A stretch of DNA of 11,598 nucleotides from Candidatus Eiseniibacteriota bacterium (lineage in GTDB: Bacteria > Arandabacterota > Arandabacteria > Arandabacterales > Arandabacteraceae). The position numbers and the translations under genes were made by a program. This document shows, one piece after another, positions 1 through 6,396 of the stretch. The stretch's first letter is position 1; every line of letters begins with the position of its first letter. The stretch is from the NCBI GenBank assembly GCA_030622265.1, contig JAUXGG010000019.1:1-11598 (forward strand), read 5' to 3'. The notes below the pieces were generated by a model that saw only the letters and a list, made by a program, of their open reading frames with translations, was not told the DNA's origin and made no database searches.

Positions 1-535
1 CCGGCCTGATCTTCTCGATCAGGGTGTTGAGCTGCTTGGCGGCATTTGAGAGCCTGACCATGCTGGCATCCGCACTGGCGTCGGATATGCCGCTGACCTC
101 GGTCAGCCCCTTCTTGACCACCTCGAAACCTGCCTTGGTGCTCTCCGTGGATTTCAGCGAAGCCTTATTGATGTTGTCGATGGCCTTGCGGATATCGGTA
201 GAGGCCTCTGAATACATGCCATACTGGATTTCCCGGTAAGCCCTGGAGATGTGCGCCCTGGCGTTCAGGATCGGCATATAGTACAGGGAGAGAATCTCGA
301 CGAAATCCCTGGCCTGGGTATATTGCTCAATCGCAGCATCTTTCTCCCTTCTGGGCATCTTCTCAAGACTCTCCCCAAGGTTGACCAGGGCCAGGCGGGT
401 TTCCGGCAGACCCTGTTCGATCTCCGTGAAAGTCGACTGCTCAATATCCGTATCCCACGTCATCTTCTCCTCGCCGCACGAAATCACGAGCAAACCTAGG
501 CCCAGAACAAGCGCCGTAGACAAGAACCTTCTCAT
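1..535 (-). CDS. Predicted lipoprotein, helical, 3' end outside the window (partial)
   Basis: The first 178 codons of a minus-strand gene are present and the stop lies beyond base 1. The protein starts MRRFLSTALVLGLGLLVISC: two arginines, a hydrophobic stretch, then a lipobox-like VIS-C with the lipidated cysteine at residue 20. This indicates export and lipid anchoring. The ATG at 535 follows AAAGGGGGT at 541-549 with about 6 bases spacing. An ATG five bases upstream (540) is closed at once by TGA and cannot be the start. The mature part is charged and heptad-like, predicted mostly helical (for example the stretches around residues 60-110 and 115-178), with no cysteine after residue 20 and no enzyme motif I recognise. 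It could be a periplasmic structural, adaptor or sensor-like lipoprotein. I do not recognise the family. The lipoprotein call is fairly sure; the function is unknown. Confidence 0.8.
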   Translation of the reverse strand, partial: MRRFLSTALVLGLGLLVISCGEEKMTWDTDIEQSTFTEIEQGLPETRLALVNLGESLEKMPRREKDAAIEQYTQARDFVEILSLYYMPILNARAHISRAYREIQYGMYSEASTDIRKAIDNINKASLKSTESTKAGFEVVKKGLTEVSGISDASADASMVRLSNAAKQLNTLIEKIRP

Positions 536-562
536 TTCATACCCCCTTTGAATCATCGTAGA

Positions 563-590
563 TCTATATTTAGGTTGGCCTTGTTGTCTA
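563..590 (-). promoter_or_regulatory. Candidate sigma70 promoter of the lipoprotein gene
   Basis: Reading the minus strand, TAGACA (585-590) and TATAGA (563-568) are 16 bases apart, each matching 4 of 6 consensus positions. They would start transcription near 556, about 20 bases before the gene's start codon. A competing pair is TTGACC (667-672) and TAGGGT (644-649) with 17 bases spacing, which would give a leader of about 100 bases. I cannot decide between them. Apart from these boxes and a few short GC-rich inverted repeats (for example GGCCC/GGGCC at 695-708), I see nothing in the 536-801 gap. Confidence 0.3.
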
Positions 591-801
591 TCCTCACCTC
601 CTTGGCGAACACACTACTCCATATGAGTCCGATTTTCGAGGATACCCTAACAAAAGGGTGGGATGGGGTCAAGGGAAAATCTTTTGCGGCGCCGGGCCCA
701 TCCGGGCCTCCCATATGGCGGGAAACGGCTCCCTCTGGGTGCAGGAAACCCCCGGGCAAAGACGCAGGAATCCCTGATTTCACAAGCTCTCGCGCCCTGG
801 A

Positions 802-1062
802 CTATCCCTCGACCACCTTGTAGGCCAAGTCACCGGGGCGGACCCGCTCAGGGACCTTGATGCCGACGTCGTCGCCGGTCCTGGCCTCTTCGACGGGCTC
901 ATTATCCACCTGCATCGACTCGATCTTGAGGCTGAAATCGGTGGTGTGGCCCCGGAATTGGAGGGTGTCCCCGACCTTAAGGACGCCTTCGGTGATCACG
1001 ACTGCGGCGACGGATGGCTTGGCGAAGAACTTGACAACCTCACCTATTTTCGACTCGCCCAT
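802..1062 (-). CDS. Stand-alone EF-Tu domain II-like protein (translation elongation factor-like)
   Basis: This 86-residue protein consists only of a beta-barrel domain resembling domain 2 of translational GTPases (GTP_EFTU_D2). The tell-tale pieces are GEVVKFFAKPSVAAV (7-21), LKVGDTLQFRGHTTDF (28-43), a MQVDNEPVEEA segment (50-60), and TGDDVGIKV with a final PGDLAYKV. There is no GTPase domain, no P-loop and no room for one, so it cannot be an elongation factor. Short proteins of this kind are known as 'translation elongation factor-like protein' in several anaerobic lineages, sometimes near U32 peptidases. Their role is not established, but RNA or ribosome contact is a reasonable inference. 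The ATG at 1062 is chosen because AGGAGG (1070-1075) sits 7 bases before it. A TTG two codons upstream (1068) would leave only one base of spacing. The gene appears monocistronic with its own promoter. Confidence 0.85.
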   Translation of the reverse strand: MGESKIGEVVKFFAKPSVAAVVITEGVLKVGDTLQFRGHTTDFSLKIESMQVDNEPVEEARTGDDVGIKVPERVRPGDLAYKVVEG

Positions 1063-1081
1063 ATCCAAACCTCCTATGATG

Positions 1082-1123
1082 TGTTACAATAGATGAGAGT
1101 AGAACAATGGTCAATTGCATAAT
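1082..1123 (+). promoter_or_regulatory. Candidate plus-strand promoter(s) for the structured leader or small RNA
   Basis: Two plus-strand -10-like boxes precede the structured RNA. TGTTACAAT (1082-1090) is an extended -10 with TACAAT matching 5 of 6. CATAAT (1118-1123) also matches 5 of 6 and would start transcription near 1130, at the foot of the first stem-loop. Neither has a convincing -35 at 16-18 bases. The first overlaps the minus-strand -10 of the divergent gene, so the two directions could compete. The evidence is weak. Confidence 0.25.
1086..1114 (-). promoter_or_regulatory. Sigma70-type promoter of the EF-Tu domain II-like gene
   Basis: On the minus strand TTGACC (1109-1114, 5 of 6 matches) and TATTGT (1086-1091, 4 of 6) are separated by exactly 17 bases. 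Transcription would begin near 1079, leaving a leader of about 17 bases that contains the AGGAGG site. The same A/T-rich bases read on the plus strand give an extended -10 (see the plus-strand entry), so this may be a bidirectional promoter. Confidence 0.55.
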
Positions 1124-1129
1124 TTGTCG

Positions 1130-1311
1130 AAACCCGGCGAAACCCAATGAGCCGGGTCTGATCTAAAGTTATGGAAGGAGCAGGAAGTCGGGTTTAGCGA
1201 GGCTTGCAAGCTCCTTCCCCTGTGGATGGGTGGGGTCGAAGCTGGATAGGAGCGTCCCAGCGAGCTTCCGTGCCAAGCTCGCGAAACACCAGACCCCACC
1301 CAACTTTTTTT
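1130..1311 (+). ncRNA. Candidate structured RNA: small RNA or 5' leader of the hydrolase gene
   Basis: Three perfect stems follow one another. ACCCGGC/GCCGGGT (1132-1138 with 1151-1157) has a 12-base loop. GGAAGGAGC/GCTCCTTCC (1173-1181 with 1210-1218) has a 28-base loop. An 11-bp stem (1227-1237 with 1292-1302) encloses two further hairpins: GCTGG/CCAGC (1241-1245, 1257-1261) and GCGAGCTT/AAGCTCGC (1260-1267, 1275-1282). These two share bases 1260-1261, so they compete at the edge. AAACCC in loop 1 (1140-1145) is complementary to GGGTTT in loop 2 (1190-1195), a possible kissing contact. A T7 run closes the unit 62 bases before the hydrolase ATG. I checked by eye for TPP, cobalamin, T-box, c-di-GMP-I, SRP RNA, tmRNA and RNase P landmarks and found no convincing match. 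It could be a leader with an attenuator or an independent small RNA. It holds no protein gene that I can support. Confidence 0.4.
1227..1311 (+). terminator. Terminator-like 11-bp stem with branched interior and T7 tract
   Basis: The arms at 1227-1237 and 1292-1302 pair perfectly over 11 bp, mostly G-C. Two bases later comes TTTTTTTATTT (1305-1315). The T run is on the plus strand only, so it acts on rightward transcription. The interior of 54 bases is long for a simple intrinsic terminator and folds into one or two hairpins of its own. This leaves open a regulated (attenuator) fold. No plus-strand gene lies to the left for it to terminate. Confidence 0.5.
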
Positions 1312-1372
1312 ATTTGCCCCGGCACCTCTATTTGCTTGCATACCTCCACGCCGCTGGTGTAGGTATTCCCCT

Positions 1373-2500
1373 ATGAAGTGGATGATTCCCTTCCTTATTC
1401 TGACTTGCCTGTTACCGGGCATTGCCCTGCCGGGATCCCCCGCTCCGGGGGCGATGGAGGTCAGGGCGGCCTGGGTCACCCGCTGGGCGTTTAAGTCTCC
1501 CGAGGATATTGCCGGGCTTCTTGACGACCTTCGCGCGCTGGGCATCAACACGGTCTTCTTCCAGGTGAGAGGGGCATGTGATGTCCTCTATGAGTCGCCC
1601 TATGAGCCCTGGTCGCGGCTTCTCTTGGGAGAGCTGGGTAGACATCCGGGTTGGGATCCGCTGGCCGTTGCCGTAGAGGAGGCCCGGAGCCGCAAGATGG
1701 AGCTGCATGCCTGGATCAATGTTTTCCCGGCATGGCCCGTCACCGACTCAGAGGTGCTTCCCCCCAGGACGGAACCGCTGCATGTCTATCACGCCCATCG
1801 CGAGTGGCTGGCCCGCGACGGCACAGGCGTGCCGATGTCGCGCAAGAAGGGTGAGTCCTCCTTCAGCTATGTTTTCTTAAGTCCCACCCACGAGGGGGTG
1901 CAGGCCTACCTTGAGGAGATCGTCGCCGACCTGGTCGGCCGCTACGAGGTGGACGGGCTCCACCTGGACTACATAAGGTTCCCCGATTCGACTTACTCCT
2001 ACGATTCCAACAGCAGGGCGTCATACCGGATGCATCTTCTGGAGAGTGAAACGCCTGAGGAGGACCTTCCCTTCTCAGACTGGAGACGAGAGAACCTGAC
2101 CGACTTCGTGGGGAGGCTCGGCGCTGCGGCAAGAAAAGCCAGGCCCGGAGTCACGGTATCCGCCGCTGTCTGGCAGAAGATCCGGGCCGGGAGGGAGGAG
2201 TACTTCCAGGACGGGGTGGAATGGGTGAGGCGGGGTCACGTGGACTTTGTCGTTCCCATGATCTATACCACCAGCGCCAACTCGTTCGAAGAACGGCTGG
2301 CAGCTTATGTCGAGCTCGTGGGTCCCGAGAAGGTGCTTGCGGGTCTGGGTCCCTACCTTGAGGGCTTCACGGATTCCCTGGTCGCGGATCAACTCGATAT
2401 AGCGGCGCGCCAGGGGGTCATGGGCTTTTCCATCTTCAACAGCGACTATGCCCGGAAGTACGCAGACGTCATAAGACCTTACTCCAATGCGGGACGATAG
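1373..2500 (+). CDS. Secreted glycoside hydrolase-like protein of the GHL10 family (YngK/DigH-like)
   Basis: The 375 residues begin with an export signal (MKWMIPFLILTCLLPGIALP), followed by a TIM-barrel hydrolase of the GHL10/DUF187 family. Visible family signatures are RAAWVTR at 31-37 (first strand), FFQVRG at 62-67, LHAWINVF at 111-118, DGLHLDYIRFP at 194-204 (the strongest signature of the family), VSAAVW at 262-267 and VPMIYTT at 294-300. Acidic residues in the 194-204 and 111-118 strands are likely active-site members, but I do not assign catalysis residue by residue. Escherichia coli DigH (YddW) of this family cleaves glycan strands lacking stem peptides, so a peptidoglycan substrate is plausible; other polysaccharides are possible. 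The length suits a single-domain member. The start is fixed by the signal peptide, although the ribosome site (TGTAGGT) is poor. The 3' end overlaps the sugar-kinase gene by 14 bases. Confidence 0.88.
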   Translation: MKWMIPFLILTCLLPGIALPGSPAPGAMEVRAAWVTRWAFKSPEDIAGLLDDLRALGINTVFFQVRGACDVLYESPYEPWSRLLLGELGRHPGWDPLAVAVEEARSRKMELHAWINVFPAWPVTDSEVLPPRTEPLHVYHAHREWLARDGTGVPMSRKKGESSFSYVFLSPTHEGVQAYLEEIVADLVGRYEVDGLHLDYIRFPDSTYSYDSNSRASYRMHLLESETPEEDLPFSDWRRENLTDFVGRLGAAARKARPGVTVSAAVWQKIRAGREEYFQDGVEWVRRGHVDFVVPMIYTTSANSFEERLAAYVELVGPEKVLAGLGPYLEGFTDSLVADQLDIAARQGVMGFSIFNSDYARKYADVIRPYSNAGR

Positions 2501-3443
2501 AGCTCTCCTGGCGATAGAGACCGGTGGCTCGCGCGGGCGTGCAGCCATGGCCCGCGGCGGCTCGATTCTGGAGCGGAGCCTGGCGGTCGATCTTAATCCC
2601 AATGATACCGGCTTCGACCTCTTTGGGCGGCGGCTCGGGAGCCTTCTCATCCCGCTTCTCGCTCATCTTCGCGCCGGACAGCACTCTCCGATGTTGTCGT
2701 CGGCTTCACTCGATGTGGTGGCGGGGATTGCCGGCGCCGGCGACCCGCAGATAATGGAGCGATGCAGGAGCATCCTCGAGCGGCTTCTTAAACCCTATGC
2801 CTCGAGGCTGCGCCTGAAGGCCATGACCGACGTGGGCGCCCTTGCCGGGGCCTGCATCGGGGACGGTACCGGCATAGTTCTCATCGCCGGAACGGGAAGC
2901 ATATGCCTGGGCCTCGGGAAGCGGGGCGGCAGGCGGGTAAGGCGGCGAGTGGGAGGGAGGGGTTCGTTCCTCGATCCGGGGAGCGGCTCCACGTTGGGTC
3001 TTGCCATCCTCGATGCGGCGCTGGCCACCCTGGATGGAAGGATGAATGAGGAAGTGCTGGTCGGTCTCATCTGTGACCGCTACGGGATAAGGCCCGAGGA
3101 GATCCCGCCGCGCTTCCTGCCCCCCGACAGAAGAGAGGTTGCGGGCCTGGCGAGGGTTGCGCTCGAGGCCTATGCGGCGGGTGACAGCTTCGCGAGGGCG
3201 GCCGTAAGATCATCGGCCCGGGACCTGGTAGGGCTGGTCCTCGAGGTGAGGGAGACGCTCAAGATTCGCAAGGGTGTGAAGGTCTTCGCCTCAGGGGGGC
3301 TCTTCGCAAGCCCGGTCGTCAGGCGCCTCTTCAGCCGCAATATCGCCCGGCGCCTGCCGGGGGCGAGAGTTACATTCGTCGACGACCCGCTTATGCGGAT
3401 ACTGGGTGAATTCACGAAAATGGGGTCAGGTACCGGATCGTGA
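2487..3443 (+). CDS. BadF/BadG/BcrA/BcrD-type ATPase fold sugar kinase, probably an N-acetylglucosamine kinase
   Basis: This is a 318-residue ASKHA-fold kinase. Phosphate-1 loop: LAIETGGSRG at 8-17; human NAGK also has Glu in this first position, so Glu for Asp is not disabling. VVAGIAGAGD is at 77-86. TDVGALAGA (114-122) carries Asp115, which aligns with the catalytic Asp of this fold. The phosphate-2 GTGS motif is in IAGTGSICLG (133-142). The usual DEGSG segment appears as LDPGSGSTLG (162-171), Pro replacing Glu. FASGGLF (267-273) is the adenosine-site glycine pair. It would phosphorylate an amino sugar or related sugar in the cytoplasm. The start overlaps the hydrolase gene by 14 bases with no good ribosome site, so translational coupling is likely. 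The final residues, roughly TKMGSGTGS and the stop, are encoded by the left arm of the palindrome at 3418-3471. The native end was probably near GEF. Confidence 0.8.
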   Translation: MRDDRALLAIETGGSRGRAAMARGGSILERSLAVDLNPNDTGFDLFGRRLGSLLIPLLAHLRAGQHSPMLSSASLDVVAGIAGAGDPQIMERCRSILERLLKPYASRLRLKAMTDVGALAGACIGDGTGIVLIAGTGSICLGLGKRGGRRVRRRVGGRGSFLDPGSGSTLGLAILDAALATLDGRMNEEVLVGLICDRYGIRPEEIPPRFLPPDRREVAGLARVALEAYAAGDSFARAAVRSSARDLVGLVLEVRETLKIRKGVKVFASGGLFASPVVRRLFSRNIARRLPGARVTFVDDPLMRILGEFTKMGSGTGS

Positions 3444-3479
3444 ATTCACGATCCGGTACCTGACCCCATTTGTGAATTT
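3406..3479. repeat. Long palindrome (27-bp perfect arms) with GTGAATTCAC flanks, REP/BIME-like
   Basis: Bases 3418-3444 are exactly the reverse complement of 3445-3471, with no loop, centred on GAATTC. Each arm contains ATGGGGTCAGGTACCGGATC or its complement. GTGAATTCACGA occurs at 3406-3417 and again at the centre (3440-3451), and a degenerate GTGAATTTG follows at 3472-3480. With a two-base bulge, the stem could therefore extend by about seven more pairs. The element spans the kinase stop codon (3441-3443) and lies between convergent genes, so its transcript would fold into a very strong hairpin from either side and could terminate both. T runs are short (three or four). It resembles repetitive extragenic palindromes of the kind mobilised by REP-associated tyrosine transposases. 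No transposase is in this window, so it would be non-autonomous. Confidence 0.85.
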
Positions 3480-3496
3480 GAGGAATTGCCTCGCGT

Positions 3497-4450
3497 TTAG
3501 ACCAGCAGTTTCCCTTCCTTTAATAGCTCCTTGCCGTCGATCAAGAGGGTCGGAGCCTTTATTATCATGTCGAGATGGCTCTGAAGCGACACCTTGCCGC
3601 CCATCGAGATATTGTCCCCAAGCGCGATATGTACCGTGCCCATCACCTTCTCATCCTCCAGGGCGCTGCCTGTGAGCTGGGCCTTGTCATTGGTTCCGAT
3701 TCCCAGTTCGGCTATGTTCCGCCCGTCCCGCCCGAAGGGCGCTGTTAACTCAATAAGCGCTTTCGCTTCTGCGCCCCCGGTGATATCGGTGGCAAAGCCG
3801 CCTGAGACCTCCAGGACGATGGGTTCATTGATCATCCCGACTCCCGCGCACGATCCGTCCGCGACGATCCTGCCCCTGGCCGTCCCCTCGACCGGGGCAA
3901 GATATGCCTCGCCGGCGGGCAGATTGGTACTTGATCCCTTCTCGGTTATTATGCCTGTGTCCTCCAGGCATTTCCTGCCTTCGATGGAGAAGGTGATGTC
4001 GGTACCCAGTGCGGTGATCACGCGCGCCTCCTTGGCCCCCTGTATCTTGGCTGCGACCCGGCTGGTAAGCTCTCGAATCTTGCCATAGTCCGCCCTCAAG
4101 GTGCGTTTCATGGTGTCCTCGGTTATGCTGGGCAGCGTGGCCCCGCGCCCACCGTTCTTGCACGAGGCCCGCCGGGCGTCCGTGTGGGTCATGGATTTCG
4201 AGGTGGGTATCATGAAGACATCGCATTCCTTCAAGAGCGCCGCAACCGCCCGGGGAGGTTCCGCACCATTGGTCTTGCGCGGGATTATCTCGCAGAAGAT
4301 GGCGTCCGCGCCCAGCTCACAGGCGATTTCCCAGAAGGCGAGACCGATCCTGCGCTTGGGCTCGTCGGTTATGATTACCACGTTCTCACCCTGTTTCACT
4401 CCGGCACAATCCTTCAGGGCAACCCGCGCGGCTTCTTTTAGCTCCTGCAT
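3497..4450 (-). CDS. Aminopeptidase, M29/NicX-like metal-dependent family
   Basis: About 317 residues (numbering below is from the ATG at 4453). The N-terminal half is a Rossmann-like domain (GENVVIITDEP 22-32; GADAIFCEI 48-56). The C-terminal half has the family signatures: STNLPAGEAYLAPVEGTARG (175-194), VSGGFATDI (216-224), and the metal-site cluster AELGIGTN (248-255, Glu249), DEK (267-269), GTVHIALGDN (272-281, His275) and SHLDM (292-296, His293, Asp295). These match the two-metal site of M29 aminopeptidases (AmpT/AmpS), although the protein is about 100 residues shorter, as in the NicX-like branch. No signal peptide, so cytoplasmic. AGGAGG (4457-4462) lies inside the last codons of the transporter gene. 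The ATG at 4450 has 6 bases spacing and is preferred over the one at 4453, which abuts the transporter stop. It probably removes N-terminal residues from imported peptides. A ring-cleaving dioxygenase activity, as in NicX, is a less likely alternative here. Confidence 0.8.
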   Translation of the reverse strand: MQELKEAARVALKDCAGVKQGENVVIITDEPKRRIGLAFWEIACELGADAIFCEIIPRKTNGAEPPRAVAALLKECDVFMIPTSKSMTHTDARRASCKNGGRGATLPSITEDTMKRTLRADYGKIRELTSRVAAKIQGAKEARVITALGTDITFSIEGRKCLEDTGIITEKGSSTNLPAGEAYLAPVEGTARGRIVADGSCAGVGMINEPIVLEVSGGFATDITGGAEAKALIELTAPFGRDGRNIAELGIGTNDKAQLTGSALEDEKVMGTVHIALGDNISMGGKVSLQSHLDMIIKAPTLLIDGKELLKEGKLLV

Positions 4451-4453
4451 CAT

Positions 4454-6385
4454 TTACCTCCTGCTTCTTTCATGTCTCAGTGACACGAGGATCAAAGTGA
4501 TTATGACTGCTATGAAGAAGAAGACCGAGATGAAGTTCTGGAATAGGCCCGTCGGCAAGTGCAACAGATCCAGGACAGGAACCGGAAGCGTGATTCCGGC
4601 CACGATCAGCAGGGCGACCACGATTCCCATTATGGCCTCGCCGGCAATAAGGCCCGAACCGAAGAGTATGCCGCGGTGCACGGCCGCTTCCTCATCGGCG
4701 CTCTTCCGCGCAACTTTCCTTACAAACAGCTGGGCAAAGCCACCGATCAGGATGGGAACCGCAAGCCCTAAGGGCAGGTAGATACCCACCGCAACGGGCA
4801 TGACATGGGCCCTGAACCTGGCCCCCTGACGCCTTAAGACCTCATCTATTATGATAAGCCCCACCCCGATTCCGGCGCCGATCTTTACCATGTTCCAGGG
4901 CATCTCAGCTTCGGTGAACATGGCCCGGGCTATGCTGGCAAAGAGAGTGGCCTGAGGCGCGGGAAGCTCACCCGAGCCGATGCCATAGGCCTTATGAAGA
5001 ACCGTCAGCACCGGAGCTATGACGAAGGCCGGGGCCACCACTCCTATGACCTGGCTCAACTGCTGCCTTCGCGGCGTCGCCCCTACCAGGTATCCGGTCT
5101 TAAGATCCTGTGAGATGTCCCCGGCGGTCGCCGCGGCGCAGCAGACCACGCCTGCCACCCCGAGGGAAGCCAGGATACCCTGGGAACCGGTCATGCCGGC
5201 CAGCAAGAGCAGGCCGGAGGCGAAGAGGATGGTACATATGGTCATTCCCGAGATGGGATTATTCGAACTCCCCACAAGGCCGACGATATAGCTCGATACG
5301 GCCACGAAGAAGAAGCCCGCAATCACCATGGAGATGGTGGAGACGACCGCCATGCCCGGCGAGGGCAGGAGATAGAGATAGATGCCGAACACCGACGCGA
5401 TGGTGATGGCCGTTAAGAGGAGCACCAGCTTCTGCTTGAGATCCTGCTCGGTCCTCGGTATGGGTCCCGTCTCGAGATGCTCGCGTCCGAAGAGGGCATC
5501 CCTGATGCCCTTGGCGATGCCGCTCCTTATCCTCACGATGGACCAGAGGCCTCCCACGATCATGGCCCCGACGCCCATGTATCTTATCTGCGTACTCCAG
5601 ATGTCGTATGCCCAGTCAACCAGGGAGCCTTCCGACGGGATACCGTTCAAGGCGCCGTAGATGGGGATCCCGATGATCCAGCCTAAGGCCCCTCCGATAA
5701 AGACCAGGACTCCGATATTGACGCCGATGATGTAACCTATTCCCAGGAGTAAGACCGACATGTCGCTGCCGAAGTAGTAGGCGGTCCTGCCGGCGATCCA
5801 GGCTCCCTCGACGGTGCCGCGGATTATGCTAAGGACCGATACCAGGGACTTATAGACGATCCCGATCCCGATGGCCGTGAAGATGTAGGCGATGCCGCTT
5901 CCCTTGGTCTCACCAACCTCGAGCACCTCGGCGCATGCCAGGCCCTCGGGGTAGATGAGCTCCTTCTCCTCAACGATCAGGGTTCGCCTCAGCGGTATCA
6001 TGAAGAGCACGCCCAGGAGCCCGCCGGAGATCGCGATGATGGTGACCGGCCAGAACTTGAACTCATGCCAGACTCCGACGATCACCAGGGCGGGAATCGT
6101 GAAGATGATCCCCGCGGCCAGCGATTCGCCCGCAGAGGCTATGGTCTGCACGACATTGTTTTCTAGAATGGTGCCCCGCCGGAAGATCCCCCTCAGGATT
6201 CCCATCGAGATCACCGCGGCGGGAATGGAAGCCGAGACGGTCATGCCGGCATAGAGACCGGCATAGGTGTTGGCAGCGGTCATTATAGTGCCCAGCACCA
6301 CTCCGAGGATGATCGCGGCAAGCGTGAACTCCGCTACCGATTTCTCAGGTGGTACGAAGGGCACGAACTTCCGTTGCTCTTCCAT
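4454..6385 (-). CDS. OPT-family oligopeptide transporter
   Basis: About 643 residues, the usual size for prokaryotic OPT (TIGR00733-like) carriers, which have around 16 membrane segments and import small peptides with protons. Residue numbers below count from the possible TTG start at 6400. Recognisable conserved stretches are ANTYAGLYAGMTVSASIPAA near 43-62, LENNVVQTIASAGESLAAG near 79-97, an ELIYPEGLACAEVLEVGE stretch in the middle of the N-terminal half, SSNNPISGMTICT in the second half, and GDISQDLKTGYLVGATPRRQ after it. The start is set at the ATG at 6385, which follows AAGGGGG. The TTG at 6400 overlaps the upstream stop and is the alternative (648 residues). The gene begins 11 bases after the aminotransferase stop. 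Its own stop touches the aminopeptidase start, and its last two arginine codons double as that gene's ribosome site. All three are therefore co-transcribed. Metal-chelate transport (YSL-like) is possible for OPT proteins, but the neighbours favour peptides. Confidence 0.92.
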   Translation of the reverse strand: MEEQRKFVPFVPPEKSVAEFTLAAIILGVVLGTIMTAANTYAGLYAGMTVSASIPAAVISMGILRGIFRRGTILENNVVQTIASAGESLAAGIIFTIPALVIVGVWHEFKFWPVTIIAISGGLLGVLFMIPLRRTLIVEEKELIYPEGLACAEVLEVGETKGSGIAYIFTAIGIGIVYKSLVSVLSIIRGTVEGAWIAGRTAYYFGSDMSVLLLGIGYIIGVNIGVLVFIGGALGWIIGIPIYGALNGIPSEGSLVDWAYDIWSTQIRYMGVGAMIVGGLWSIVRIRSGIAKGIRDALFGREHLETGPIPRTEQDLKQKLVLLLTAITIASVFGIYLYLLPSPGMAVVSTISMVIAGFFFVAVSSYIVGLVGSSNNPISGMTICTILFASGLLLLAGMTGSQGILASLGVAGVVCCAAATAGDISQDLKTGYLVGATPRRQQLSQVIGVVAPAFVIAPVLTVLHKAYGIGSGELPAPQATLFASIARAMFTEAEMPWNMVKIGAGIGVGLIIIDEVLRRQGARFRAHVMPVAVGIYLPLGLAVPILIGGFAQLFVRKVARKSADEEAAVHRGILFGSGLIAGEAIMGIVVALLIVAGITLPVPVLDLLHLPTGLFQNFISVFFFIAVIITLILVSLRHERSRR

Positions 6386-6396
6386 CGTCTCCCCCT

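Noticed and set aside
656..675. ATGGGGTCA at 663-671, similar to part of the palindrome arm at 3418-3444
   Set aside because: Only nine bases match and there is no inverted partner; likely chance.
695..708. GGCCC/GGGCC hairpin as terminator of the EF-Tu-like gene
   Set aside because: Short stem without a clean T run on the minus strand; too weak to call.
553..783. Minus-strand open frame of 76 codons between the lipoprotein and EF-Tu-like genes
   Set aside because: Pro/Gly-rich translation, no ribosome site, and it overlaps the candidate promoters of the lipoprotein gene; no family resemblance.
1107..1166. Possible 19-residue leader peptide (MVNCIICRNPAKPNEPGLI) before the stem-loops
   Set aside because: No good ribosome site. 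If transcription starts near 1130 the ATG is not in the RNA. The Cys pair alone is not evidence.
1150..1200. CTGATCT near stem 1, reminiscent of the TPP riboswitch
   Set aside because: The rest of the THI-box (the CTGAGA half and the GGGA closing part in the right spacing) is missing.
1111..1551. Minus-strand open frame of 146 codons across the structured region and the hydrolase start
   Set aside because: It covers the perfect stems and the signal peptide of the hydrolase gene on the opposite strand, with no ribosome site or recognisable domain.
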